In this document: positions 53,892 through 62,832 of the stretch, piece after piece
How positions within the stretch are numbered: position 1 is the stretch's first letter
How the letters are laid out: each line of letters begins with the position of its first letter
Source: Streptomyces sp. MST-110588
GTDB taxonomy: Bacteria > Actinomycetota > Actinomycetes > Streptomycetales > Streptomycetaceae
Direction: 5' to 3'
Assembly (NCBI RefSeq): GCF_022695595.1
Contig: NZ_CP074380.1
Coordinates: forward strand, 124,001-188,000
Length of the DNA stretch: 64,000 bases
Position numbers and translations under genes: made by a program
Notes under the pieces: model-generated
The model's input: the letters and a program-made list of their open reading frames with translations, nothing else
The model's database searches: none
What the model was told of the DNA's origin: nothing

Positions 53892-54426
53892 CCGGGCTCC
53901 CCCATGCACTCGGGCTACGGGAACTGACGGCGGACGACTGGGCGGTGTGGCGTGCGCTGCGGCTCGCCGCACTCGCCGACGCGCCGTACGCCTTCGCGTC
54001 CACGCTCGCGGACTGGCAGGGCGACGGCGACCAGGAGGAGCGATGGCGTGCCCGCCTGGACGGCACGGACTCCTACAACGTCGTCGCGGTGACCGACGGG
54101 AAGCCCGTCGGCATGGCCAGTGGCGTTCTCGGCACGCATCACGGCGTTGTGGAGCTGATCTCCCTGTGGGTCGACGGTGCTGCCCGGGGGCGGGCGTCGG
54201 GGACCGTCTGGTGCGGGCGGTGGAGCAGTGGGCCGTACGCCGGCGGGCGGACGCGCTGCGGCTCGCGGTCGGGCCCGGCAACGCGTACGCGATCGCGCTG
54301 TACCGGCGGCACGGATTCGAGATGGCCGGGCAAACCGGGGGCGCGTCGCCCGGCGGGGGACGGCAACGGGAACATGTGATGGCGAAGTCGCTGCGAGACG
54401 CTGTCGGTACGAGGGGCGAGGGCTGA
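53888..54426 (+). CDS. GNAT acetyltransferase (frameshifted)
   Basis: A 179-residue GNAT protein if a base is restored in 54192-54194. The first part reads LRELTADDWAVWRALRLAALAD and YNVVAVTDGKPVGMASGV; the second part gives the acetyl-CoA loop RGRGVGDRLVRAVEQWA and GNAYAIALYRRHGFEMAGQ. The two parts join exactly in the acetyl-CoA loop. Acceptor unknown. The start GTG 53888 is coupled to the upstream Rossmann-like gene. Confidence 0.7.
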
Positions 54427-54457
54427 TTCAGGCTGCCGAGTTGCCTGCTGGGGCGTT

Positions 54458-54509
54458 GTGTCCGAGTGGTGTGTCCGAGTGGTGTGTCCGGGTGGTGTGT
54501 CCGAGTCGC
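54458..54509. repeat. 13-bp tandem repeat, four copies
   Basis: GTGTCCGAGTGGT is repeated four times (two perfect, two with one or two changes). It lies between the acetyltransferase and the convergent beta-lactamase-like gene; no gene is present. Confidence 0.85.
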
Positions 54510-54548
54510 TCGGGAGCGGTCGCGGTCCGGCCCGACCCTCTGCCTCGG

Positions 54549-55665
54549 TCACACGAGCAGTTCGTACGCGGCCCGTGCCAGGCTGCTGCCGCGCCGGTAG
54601 CGGCGGGTGGCGAAGGCGGCGAGGGCGGTACGGGTGGCCGGGCGGAAGCCCAGGAAGGCTTCCTGGCCAGGGGTGGCGCCGCCGTGGAAGTAGACCGGGC
54701 CGTGGTCGGTGGAGTGACGGAACCAGGTGAGGGTGTGGGTGTGGAGATGCCCACGGCCGCGCCGGAGCACGGGCCGCTGCACCGCGCGGAGCGCCTGGCC
54801 CAGAGCACGGGGGTCCGACGGGGCCGGAGGTGAGCCTCCAGGTAAGTGAGCAGGTCATCGGGTGTGCCGCGGATGGCTCCCGCCGCGGCGAAGGCCGCGG
54901 CGTCGAAGGGCGGAAGCGCCTTGCGCCCGAGACTGTCGTGCCCGGTGGCGTCGGTGACCACGGTGACGAGCCGGGTCGGGGTGACGGGCCCGGTCGCGGC
55001 GGCGGCCCGGTCGGGGCGATCTCGGTGGGGTTCTGCCCCGTGCCGTCGAGCCCGGCGCCCTGGGGGCCGAGTCCGGTGTCGGCCAGGCCCAGTGGTGTCA
55101 GGACATGGGCGCTCAGCAGCCGGTCGAAAGGGGCGGCAGCCGCGTGCGCGAGGGCGGGGGCCAGGAGCGCCACACCGAAGTTGGAGTAGTGCCAGTGGGT
55201 GCCCGGGGCGTGACGCGGACGGCTGCGGGCGAAGGCGTCGAGGAGTTGGCCCGGCGCGTAGTGCACATAGGGATTGGTACGCCAATGGGGCAGCGCCCGG
55301 CGGTAGATGTCACGCGGCAGGCGCGGCAGCCCGGACGTATGGGTGATCAGGTGGAAGGGGGTGATGGCGTCACGGTGAACGTGTGGTGCCGGGCTGACGG
55401 GCAGATGACGGGTGACCGGGTCGCCCGGGCTCAGCACACCGTCCTCCGCCAGGCGGGCCAGGAGCAGCCCGGTGAAGGTCTTTGAGGCGGAGCCCAGTTC
55501 GTAGCGCAGTGCCTCGCGGGCGGGCGCTCCGTACCCGTACGTGGCGGTGCCGGCGGAGACGACGGTGCGCCGGCCGTCCTGGGACAGGGCCAGCACCACG
55601 TCGGGAGCCTCGAAGCGCTCGGCGGTCGCGCGCAGTTGACGGGGGCCGATGTACGCGTCGGTCAT
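54549..55665 (-). CDS. class C beta-lactamase-fold serine hydrolase (two frameshifts)
   Basis: A 372-residue hydrolase when one base is restored at 55006-55008 and at 54809-54813. Motifs of class C beta-lactamase/PBP4-like enzymes are intact: ELGSASKTFTG (SxxK), HWHYSNFG (YxN) and VYFHGGATPGQEAF (HxG). These enzymes are often D-aminopeptidases, esterases or transpeptidases; substrate unknown. ATG 55665 overlaps the upstream DUF6895 stop (ATGA), making it the last gene of a five-gene operon. It has no signal peptide, so it acts in the cytoplasm, possibly on the product of that operon. Confidence 0.75.
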
Positions 55666-56585
55666 GGGGCGGAGTCGCTGAGCGCGGTCATGGCCCGGGA
55701 GACGGCCATGGTCGAGGCGAAGACCGCGACGAGTGTGGGGTGGTGTACGAGGTCGAAGATCTCGCCGGCGTCCCCGGTGGGCATCGTGTGCTGGACGGGC
55801 ATGGCTCCCTCCGGGCTCTGCGCGTCCGCGTACCGCTGCCAGATGCCGGTGTCGAGCGCGGGCCGGGGCAGACAGGCGTCGACGACGAGGAGTTCGCCGA
55901 GCAGGTCCCAGTGCCGGTGCAGCGCCCACTCCTCGGTCCATACGGGCAGCCACAGGGTGAGGTAGCGGGCTATGTCCTCGGGCAGGTTCCCCAGCCGTTC
56001 CCCCCAGTCGGTGAGGTGGAAGACGGTGTGGGTGACGGCGTACGCGATGTGGTGGTCGACCGTCCAGGGCTCGGGGGTGTGGCCGAGCCAGGTACGGCGG
56101 ACCGCCGCCGGCTCGTCGATGCCGGCCGGCAGGCCCGCGCGGGCGGCGAAACGGGCGATTCCCAGCCGCCGGCTGGGCGGGGCCTCCAGCGCCCGCCAAC
56201 TGGTCGTACGGCTGACCAGGCGGGCGTGTTCTGCCACCCCGGGGTGGCTGTATCCCAGCTCGCGGAAGGGCACGTACAGCTCCAGCGGCACCGGTGAGAG
56301 GGGCTCGTCCCGCTGCATCCAGGCCAGGACCTCGCCGCCTTCGAGGACGTCCTGCCAGGCGAAGTCCAGCAGCCGCCGGATCTGTGCGGCCTGGCGCGAT
56401 CCGGTGACGCCCTCGCGGGTCAGGATGCGGCCGACCAGTGCCAGTTCACCGACGGGCTTGAGGCGTTCCTTGACCTGACGGGCCGGGGTGTCCCGGTTCA
56501 GGCGCAGACGGAAGTGCTCGCGGTGGGCCTCCAGCCAGTTCAGCGCACCGGCACCGACCTGGTGCAGCAGTGGGGCTGTGGTCAT
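55662..56585 (-). CDS. DUF6895-type protein, paralogue 1
   Basis: A 307-residue protein starting at ATG 56585 behind AAAGGA. It is mostly helical. RTWLGHTPEPWTVDHHIAYAVTHTVFHLTDWG, HWDLLGELLVVDA and LVHHPTLVAVFASTMA are the conserved motifs; the spaced His residues suggest a metal site. It is a close paralogue of the adjacent upstream gene and is coupled to the downstream hydrolase by a 4-bp overlap. DUF6895 has no established function; an alpha/alpha-barrel-like fold is possible. The operon contains a short peptide gene, so a role in peptide modification is plausible but inferred. Confidence 0.75.
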   Translation of the reverse strand: MTTAPLLHQVGAGALNWLEAHREHFRLRLNRDTPARQVKERLKPVGELALVGRILTREGVTGSRQAAQIRRLLDFAWQDVLEGGEVLAWMQRDEPLSPVPLELYVPFRELGYSHPGVAEHARLVSRTTSWRALEAPPSRRLGIARFAARAGLPAGIDEPAAVRRTWLGHTPEPWTVDHHIAYAVTHTVFHLTDWGERLGNLPEDIARYLTLWLPVWTEEWALHRHWDLLGELLVVDACLPRPALDTGIWQRYADAQSPEGAMPVQHTMPTGDAGEIFDLVHHPTLVAVFASTMAVSRAMTALSDSAP

Positions 56586-57869
56586 CGCGGTCCTTTCCTG
56601 GCGGGGTCCTGGCCGAGGTGGGGCGGGGGTGACGGAGGTGCGGGTGAGGGTGACGGCGGTGCCGGGCTCGGGCCCGGGGTCTGGGCGGGACCGGGTCGTC
56701 GTCGGAGGTACGGCGTGCCATATGAGCCGCGAGTGTGGCGGCGAAGGCCGTGACGAGGGTGGAGTGGTAGCAGGTACGGAAGGTGTGCTCGGCCTCGTCG
56801 GGCTCCGGGGCGTCCACGGTTTCCGGAACGTACACGGTCTCCGGGGAGTCCACGGTTCCCTTGATCTCCGCGACCTCCGGGACAGCGCCGTCGGGCCGCT
56901 GCGCCGCCGCCAGCGCCCGCCACGCCTGGGCGACTCCCGGCAGGACGTACGGAGCCGGCGAGGCGGGCGGGACCGGGAGCATGGCCGCGACGGCGAGCAG
57001 CTCACCGGTCAGGTCCCAGTGGCCCGCCGCTACCGTGCAGTCCAGCCAGGCCGGCAGCCACAGGGCGAGGTGGTCGCGTACGGCGGCGGCCAGCGCCCGC
57101 GGTTCCGCGCCCCAGTTGGTGAGGTGGAAGACGTGGTGCGTGGCGGCGTAGCCGGCGGATGTGGTGAATGCCCACGGTTCGGCCAGCCCGCCCAGCCAGG
57201 TCCGTGCCTGGGCCGCTTCGCGGTCGCAGTGCGGCGGGAGTGCGAGCCTGCGCTCGGCGAGGAGTACGGCCAGTGTGCGCGTCGGTTCGCGTTCGGTCAG
57301 ACGCCAGGCCCGGGTGGTGACGGTTGCGCGCAGGAACGTTTCGAAACGGTCGTGGCGCAGCCCTGCCTCGGCGAAGGCCGCGTACATCTCCAGCGGGTAC
57401 GTCGCATGCGGCTCGCGCCGTGCCAGTGCGGCGAAGACCTCTCCCGGCCGGTTTCCCGCCAGGCGAAATCCAGGAGCGCGCGGGCCAGGTCGCCGACCCC
57501 ACCGACCTCCCCGACACCGGTTACCTTGCTGGTCCCGCTGGACTCGCCGGTCCTTCCCGTCCCACCGGTCCCGCCGTCCATCGCACCGGTCCCGCCGTCC
57601 GACGCACCGGACCCGCCGCCCGGGGCCAGGTCGCCGAGGCGGGCGATGGAGTGGCTTACCTGCGCCAGCTCGCCCAGGGGGCGCAAGGTCACGTTCCGGT
57701 CGTGCTGCGGGCCGGTGGGGTCGTCGGGAAGCCGGAAGCCGTCCCGGTGCCGGTACAGCCAGCCCAGGGCCGCCGCCGCGATCCGCTCCGGTTGGGCGCG
57801 TGGGCCACCGTCCACCGGTCCGGCTCTGCGCCCGGTGACCGGTCCGGCGGCCGGCCCGGCGGCGGTCAC
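56446..57869 (-). CDS. DUF6895-type protein, paralogue 2 (frameshifted, 3' end uncertain)
   Basis: The start GTG 57869 overlaps the upstream stop (GTGA). The first part has LGWLYRHRDGFRLPDD and LRPLGELAQVSHSIARLG; after one restored base at 57443-57445 the frame reads GEVFAALARREPHATYPLEMY, ARTWLGGLAEPWAF, ATHHVFHLTNWG and GHWDLTGELLAVAAM, matching paralogue 1 throughout. Homology ends near 56690 (LAAHMARR); the frame then runs to 56446 over the next gene, so the true stop is earlier. A Gly/Thr-rich stretch encoded by a direct repeat replaces part of the linker. Confidence 0.65.
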
Positions 57870-58575
57870 CGGACCGCCGGCCGCGTGGCCCCCGCCGTGC
57901 CCACGAGCAGGGCCTGCGCGACCTGGACGTGGAGGGCCACCCTGGCGTCGTCGCCTCCCATCTGGGCGACGAAGGCGAGGCCGCGGTCCAGGCCCAGCGA
58001 GGGCGGAACGTCGTCCATCGTGGCCAGCCAGCGTCCGGCGCCGGCCGCCTGGAACCAGTCGCGGCGGCGTACGGCCCGTACGAAGCCCCGTGCGACGTCC
58101 ACGACCCGTCCGCCCGCGGCAGCACTCAGCTCGGACGGCAGCGGCAGCCCCGCGAGCGCGGCCACCTGCGCGAGCCGATGGGTCACCCGCGGCCAGGGGT
58201 CCGCGGTGACCCAGGACGCGGCGGGCTCGGCGCCGGTCCCGGCAGCGGTGCCGGCCGTGGCACCGGTCAGGCGCAGCGCGCCCAGCAGCCCCCAGTGGTT
58301 CCACTCGCTGGACGAGGAGCCCGCGGCCGGCGGAAAGGCCCGGGCCGCCGTGCCGAGGAGCGCGATGTCCGCTTCCGAGGCGGTCTGTCCCAGGAGGGTG
58401 CAGGGGGCGAGGACGTCGGCGCCGAGCACCCGCGCCGCCGCGGGCGCCAGCGGATCGTCACTTCGCGTGACCACGGAAGAGAGCAGGTCGAAGTGGTTGC
58501 CCCCGCCCGGAGGGCGGAGACAACCACACGCGCGAATTCTTGAACCGTCTCGTCCAGTGCGGTCGAAGCGTTCAG
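57866..58575 (-). CDS. unrecognised protein of the peptide operon (frameshifted, start uncertain)
   Basis: Reading downstream of 58500-58504, the frame encodes a 202-residue open frame from GTG 58474. Upstream of that run the same codon pattern continues in another frame, reading ALDETVQEFARVVVSALRAG, and restoring one base gives about 236 residues. The start lies between 58550 and 58590, with GAAGGA at 58581-58576 but no standard start codon. The protein is helical, with SEWNHWGLLGALRL and ARGFVRAVRRRDWFQ. No family recognised. Coupled to DUF6895 paralogue 2. Confidence 0.5.
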
Positions 58576-58644
58576 TCCTTCAGGATCTACCGGGCCTTCC
58601 GATCTATCGGGCCTGCCGGTCTTTCGGGTCCTTCGGCCACGCTT

Positions 58645-58833
58645 CTAGCGTTTCGTCGGCCGCGGCGCCGGCGGGGACAGGAGGAATCCCGCTCCGCCGA
58701 TGAGAAGGACCAGGCATTCCGCGGAGTCGTGGAAGCTGCCATCGGCCTCCACGGGGTTCAGGAGCCCCTCTACGTCTTCTGCCAGCTTCTCCGTACGCGC
58801 CGATGTGGTGGACGGTGTTTCAACAGGCAACAT
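58645..58833 (-). CDS. 62-residue small protein, candidate peptide precursor
   Basis: ATG 58833 follows AAGGGG with proper spacing and reads a 62-residue protein. The N-half is acidic and helical (TEKLAEDVEGLLNPVEADG), the C-half is hydrophobic with one Cys (AECLVLLIGGAGFLLSPP) and the end is basic (RPTKR). The first codons are lower in G/C, as often in precursor genes. It is the first gene of the operon with the 236-residue protein, two DUF6895 paralogues and a serine hydrolase. That leader-plus-core plan fits a ribosomal peptide precursor; a small membrane protein is an alternative. Confidence 0.55.
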   Translation of the reverse strand: MLPVETPSTTSARTEKLAEDVEGLLNPVEADGSFHDSAECLVLLIGGAGFLLSPPAPRPTKR

Positions 58834-59060
58834 AAGATCAACCCCTTGAGAGAATGCCGAATGCCTGTATCGCACTTCTTCCTACGGGTAATTCAACCCC
58901 CGTCGGGCAGGCCGGGCAACTCCTGAGCATTCACGGAGCCGCGACGCAGGCCACGATTACGCGAGATACCACAACGCCGATTACCGGGAAGGAAATCAGC
59001 GCCACGGAGCACGGAACTCACGCGTCGGCATATCGCACTCGACACCGTGGAATTGCCGGG
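58834..59060. other. intergenic region upstream of the peptide operon
   Basis: No gene was found. It must carry the promoter of the peptide operon on the minus strand. GGCATTC is repeated directly 8 bp apart near 58850-58866. No clear -35/-10 pair could be fixed. Confidence 0.4.
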
Positions 59061-59980
59061 TCAGCGGTCGAGGACCGTGAGGTCGAGCCGGGCGAGGCGT
59101 TCGGGGTCGGCGAGGATGTCCAGGGCCACGACCTTGCCTTGCGCGATCGTGAACGCCATGACCGACAGCGGCCGTCCCTGCGACACCGCCACGACGCCCG
59201 CGGCCCCGTTGACCAGCGCGGCCGTGCGGCCTCGGCGAACCGGGCGAAGGTCATCGCCCGGCCGGCCACCGCCGCCGCACCGCGCAGCACCGCGCCCGGC
59301 CGCTCCGTCCCGCTGTCGGAGCGCGCCACGACGTCCGGGTCGAGGACCGCGACGAGTGCCTCGAAGTCGCCCCCGCGAGCTGCGGTGAGAAAGGCGTCGA
59401 CGACTTCGCGCTGGCGGGCGAGGTCGGTATCGGGGGCCGGTGCCGCTCCCTGAACCCGGCGGCGGGCGCGGCTGGCCAGTTGCCGGGCCGCCGTCGGGGT
59501 ACGTCCGACGATCGGGCCTATCTCGTCGAAGGGCACGGCGAACAGGTCGTGCAGAACGAAGGCGAGCCGCTCGGCGGGGGCCAGCGTCTCCAGGACCACG
59601 AGCAGGGCAAGGCCTACCGAGTCGGCGAGCAGCGCCTGCTGCTCCGGGTCGATGCCGTGCACGCCGCTGACGAGCGGGTCGGGGAGCCGTACCTGATCCT
59701 CCATCGGTTCCTCGCGCCGTGCGGTGCGGGCGCGCAGCATGTCCAGGCAGACCCGGCCGACCACCGTCGTCAGCCAGCCGCCCAGATTCCCCACGGCACC
59801 GGTGTCGGCGCGGCTGAGTTTGATCCAGGTTTCCTGTACGGCGTCGTCCGCCTCGCTCAGCGAGCCGAGCATCCGGTAGGCCACCGCCCGCAGGTGGGTC
59901 CGGTGCTCTTCGAACCGCTCCGCCAGAAACCCGGTCTCTCCCGCCCCGTACATCCCACTCGTCTCCGTCGTCCCGCTCAT
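59061..59980 (-). CDS. ECF41/SigJ-type RNA polymerase sigma factor (frameshifted)
   Basis: A 306-residue ECF sigma factor with a SnoaL-like C-terminal domain. Sigma region 2 (RAVAYRMLGSLSEADDAVQETWIK) and region 4 (DEIGPIVGRTPTAARQLASRARRR) precede a domain from residue 190 (VVDAFLTAARGGDFEALVAVLDPDVV). One base restored near 59220 joins GRAMTFARFAEAARP to LVNGAAGVVAVSQGRPLSV. This plan defines ECF41, in which the C-terminal domain controls activity and the target is usually an adjacent oxidoreductase-type gene. A divergent SDR gene lies 386 bp away. ATG 59980. Confidence 0.82.
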
Positions 59981-60365
59981 GAATCCCTGCTCCTGCCCTT
60001 TGTCCTGCGGTCTCGCCGTCCGTCACAGCACTCCGTCACAGCACTGACGTACGGAACCCGCTCGATGTGACGGGCGGGCGCGGCAAACATAACCGGGCCG
60101 ACGCCCTCGTCCAGGAGGGGACCGACGCGCTCATATGCACTTCACCTCAAGTGACTTGTCCGACCCGCGGTCGTTGTACGGGCAGCGCAGCGGACAGGAG
60201 CGACCGGACCGGAGCGAACGGAAGCGGACGGGAATCCCGCCGACGGGGTACCGGCGGAGGCCGGGACGAGCGGGAAAAGACGGGAAAGACCTGGAGCCGG
60301 GCCGGCCCACGGCACGGTCACAGGGCCCGTACGACAGGACAACGGGAGAAAAGGGGCCGATACCG
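59981..60365. promoter_or_regulatory. divergent promoter region with 13-bp direct repeat
   Basis: CCGTCACAGCACT is repeated perfectly in tandem at 60020-60032 and 60033-60045. Each unit contains CGTCACA, one base from the -35 element TGTCACA described for ECF41 promoters, but no CGTC -10 element follows at the required distance. It separates the sigma gene and the SDR-MFS-kinase operon. No gene is present. Confidence 0.5.
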
Positions 60366-61226
60366 ATGACACAGGAACGCCCAGTGGTCGTCACCGGCTG
60401 CTCGTCAGGCATCGGCCGGGCCGTGGTCCGGCATCTTCTCGGCCGTGAACACACCGTCTACGCGACGGCGCGAGACATCGGATCCATAGGGGACCTGGCT
60501 TCGGACGGAGCGCGGATCCTGCCCGTGGACCTCACCGACGCCGGCGCGATGCGTGAATGCGTACGGCATGTGGAAGCCCGGCACGGCGCGGTATGGGGTC
60601 TGGTCAACAATGCCGGGTACGCCCTGACGGGCCCGGTCGAGGAATTGGACATGGATCAGGTGCGCCAGCAGTTCGAGGTGAATGTCTTCGGGCACATCAC
60701 GATGACGCAACTGGTTCTTCCCGGAATGCGCCGGCGCGGCGAGGGCCGGATCGTCAACATCTCATCGGTGGCGAGTCGCTTCACCCTGCCCGGAGGCGGG
60801 TGTTATCACGCCAGCAAACACGCCTTGGCCTCCTTCGGCGATGCGCTGCGCTATGAGGTGTCACCGTTCGGCGTACGGGTGAGCGCCATCGAACCCGCGG
60901 TGGTGCGCACCCGGTTCATCGTGACGGCGGTGCGGCTGCTGACCGCCCGCGGGCCGGGAACCGGGGCGTATGCCTCCTTCCGCGATGCCCTGGCCGACTG
61001 TTACGCGCGCGTGCAGCGGACTCCGTACCGGTACGGGGCGGTATCCGCCGACAAAGTAGCCCGTGCGGTGGGGCGGGTGCTGGCATCGGATTCTCCGGGA
61101 CCGCGCCACGTGGTGGGCGCGGCGGCGCGTCTGACGGTGGGGCTCCGGTGGCTGCTGCCGGGGCCGCTGTTCGACGCTGTGGTGCGTGCCCGCTTCCCCG
61201 TCCCGCGCCAGGAGGGACGATCATGA
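60366..61226 (+). CDS. short-chain dehydrogenase/reductase
   Basis: A 286-residue SDR starting at ATG 60366 behind GGAGAAAAGGGG. VVVTGCSSGIGRAVVRHLLG binds NAD(P), NNAGYALTGPVEELD is the structural motif, SSVASRFTLPGGGCYHASKHAL carries Ser, Tyr and Lys of the active site. It oxidises or reduces an alcohol or ketone; the group resembles sterol/lipid-type SDRs. It overlaps the MFS gene (ATGA). Because the divergent gene is an ECF41-type sigma factor, it may be that factor's target. Confidence 0.92.
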   Translation: MTQERPVVVTGCSSGIGRAVVRHLLGREHTVYATARDIGSIGDLASDGARILPVDLTDAGAMRECVRHVEARHGAVWGLVNNAGYALTGPVEELDMDQVRQQFEVNVFGHITMTQLVLPGMRRRGEGRIVNISSVASRFTLPGGGCYHASKHALASFGDALRYEVSPFGVRVSAIEPAVVRTRFIVTAVRLLTARGPGTGAYASFRDALADCYARVQRTPYRYGAVSADKVARAVGRVLASDSPGPRHVVGAAARLTVGLRWLLPGPLFDAVVRARFPVPRQEGRS

Positions 61227-62832
61227 CCCGGCAGTGGGGTGTACTGGGAGTCCTGTGCCTGGCTCTGCTCCTGCTGGGCGTGGACCAGACGGTCCTCAAC
61301 GTCGCGCTGCCGCAGATGCAGCGCGATCTCCACCTCGGTTCGGCGCAGTTGCAATGGGTGGTGGGCGCTCACATGCTGGCGCTCGCCGCGGGGGTGCTGG
61401 CGGCGGGCAACTGGGGTGACCGGCGGGGGCGGCGCAGGGCGCTGGTGGCGGGCCTGGTGATCTGCGGTCTGGCGTCCGTACTCGGCGCCCTGGCGGACAG
61501 CGCAGCGGAGATCATCGCGGCCCGTGCCGTGATGGGGCTCGGCGCGGCCTTCATCATGCCCTCCACCCTGTCCGTACTGGTGCAGGTGTTCCCGCAGCCG
61601 GCCCGCCAGCGACTGGCCATCACCATCTGGTCCACCGTCGCCGGGGTGGGTGTCCTTCTCGGGCCGGTGTCGGGCGGCTGGCTGCTGGAGCACTGTTCGT
61701 GGCGGGCGTGCTTCTGGGGCACCCTTCCCCTGGTGGTGCTGCCGCTGTGCTGCGTCCCCGTACTGGTGCCGCCCTGCCGCGACGACCAGGCGCCACCACC
61801 GGACCCGGCGGGACTCCTGCTGTCCGGGGCGGGCCTGTTCGCCGTCATCTGGAGCTTCATCCAGGCGCCGGTCCTCGGCTGGACCGATCCCCTGGTGGTG
61901 GGGGTCGCCGCCCTGGGTGCCACGCTGCTCGCGGCGATGATCTGCTGGGAGCGGCGGGCACCGGCACCGATGCTCCCGCTCGGATTCTTCCGCGACCGCG
62001 GCTACGCGGTCGCCGCGACGATGCTCTGCCTGATGTTCTTCACCCTCGTGGGAGCGACCTTCCTCCTCACCTTCTACTTGCAGGGCCTGAAGGCCATGTC
62101 CCCTCTGGCCGCCGGGCGGACCCTGCTGGCCGGCGGGCTCGCGGTCGCCGTCGGCGGGCTCGTCTCCGCCGTCCTCGCCCGCCGGACGCGGGCCAGGACG
62201 GTGATGGCCGTAGGCATGCTGCTCAACGTGTGCGCCTTCGTCGTCCTGGCCGGGACCACCGCCGGTTCGTCGCTGAGCCGCCTGTACGTGTTCCTGAGCC
62301 TGATCGGGCTCGGTGTCGGGCTGGCCGGCGGGCCTGCCACCAGCCTGATCATGCGGGCGGTCCCACAGCGGCGGGCGGGCATCGGAGCGGGGGTGAACGA
62401 CGCCGTACGCAGTGTGGGCAGCACCTCCGGCGTAGCGGTCGTCGGGTCGGTCTTCAACACCGTCTACTCCTCCCGGATCGCCCGGTCCCCCGGCGCTCCG
62501 GTGCCCGCGGGCGCCCGGGACCACCTTCTCGGCGCGCTGGCGCAGGCCGAACGGCTCGTGTCCCGGGCGTCCACGGGCCGGGGGCGGCTGCAGCCGTCCG
62601 AGCGCCTGCGGCTCCTGGGGGCGGCCCGGCATCTGGCCGAGGACGCCGCGCAGGCGTTCACCGCCGCGCTGCGCACGACGTCCTGGCTGTCGGCCGGTAT
62701 CTGCTGCGCGGGGTGTGCCTGGTACTCGGCGCGCTGCCCCGCGGCCGGTCGGCGGCATCACCACCGGCGCCACCGACCCCGCCACAGGCAGCGGCCCCGG
62801 TGCCCGCCGAGCAGCCGGACGGGGTGAGGTGA
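61223..62832 (+). CDS. DHA2-family MFS transporter (frameshifted near 3' end)
   Basis: A 14-helix DHA2-type MFS exporter of 536 residues. LGVDQTVLNVALPQMQRDL is motif D1, GNWGDRRGRRRALVAG motif A, and MGLGAAFIMPSTLSVL motif B; LGPVSGGWLLEHCSWRACFW is motif C. Restoring one base in 62710-62713 gives the C-terminus LVLGALPRGRS with stop at 62832. Substrates of this group include drugs and lipids. It overlaps the SDR stop by 4 bp and the kinase ATG by 1 bp, so all three genes are coupled. Confidence 0.85.

Noticed and set aside
51732..54281. 849-codon open frame on the minus strand
   Set aside because: It is mostly antisense to the LysR gene; only a middle piece belongs to the shifted maleylpyruvate isomerase-like gene.
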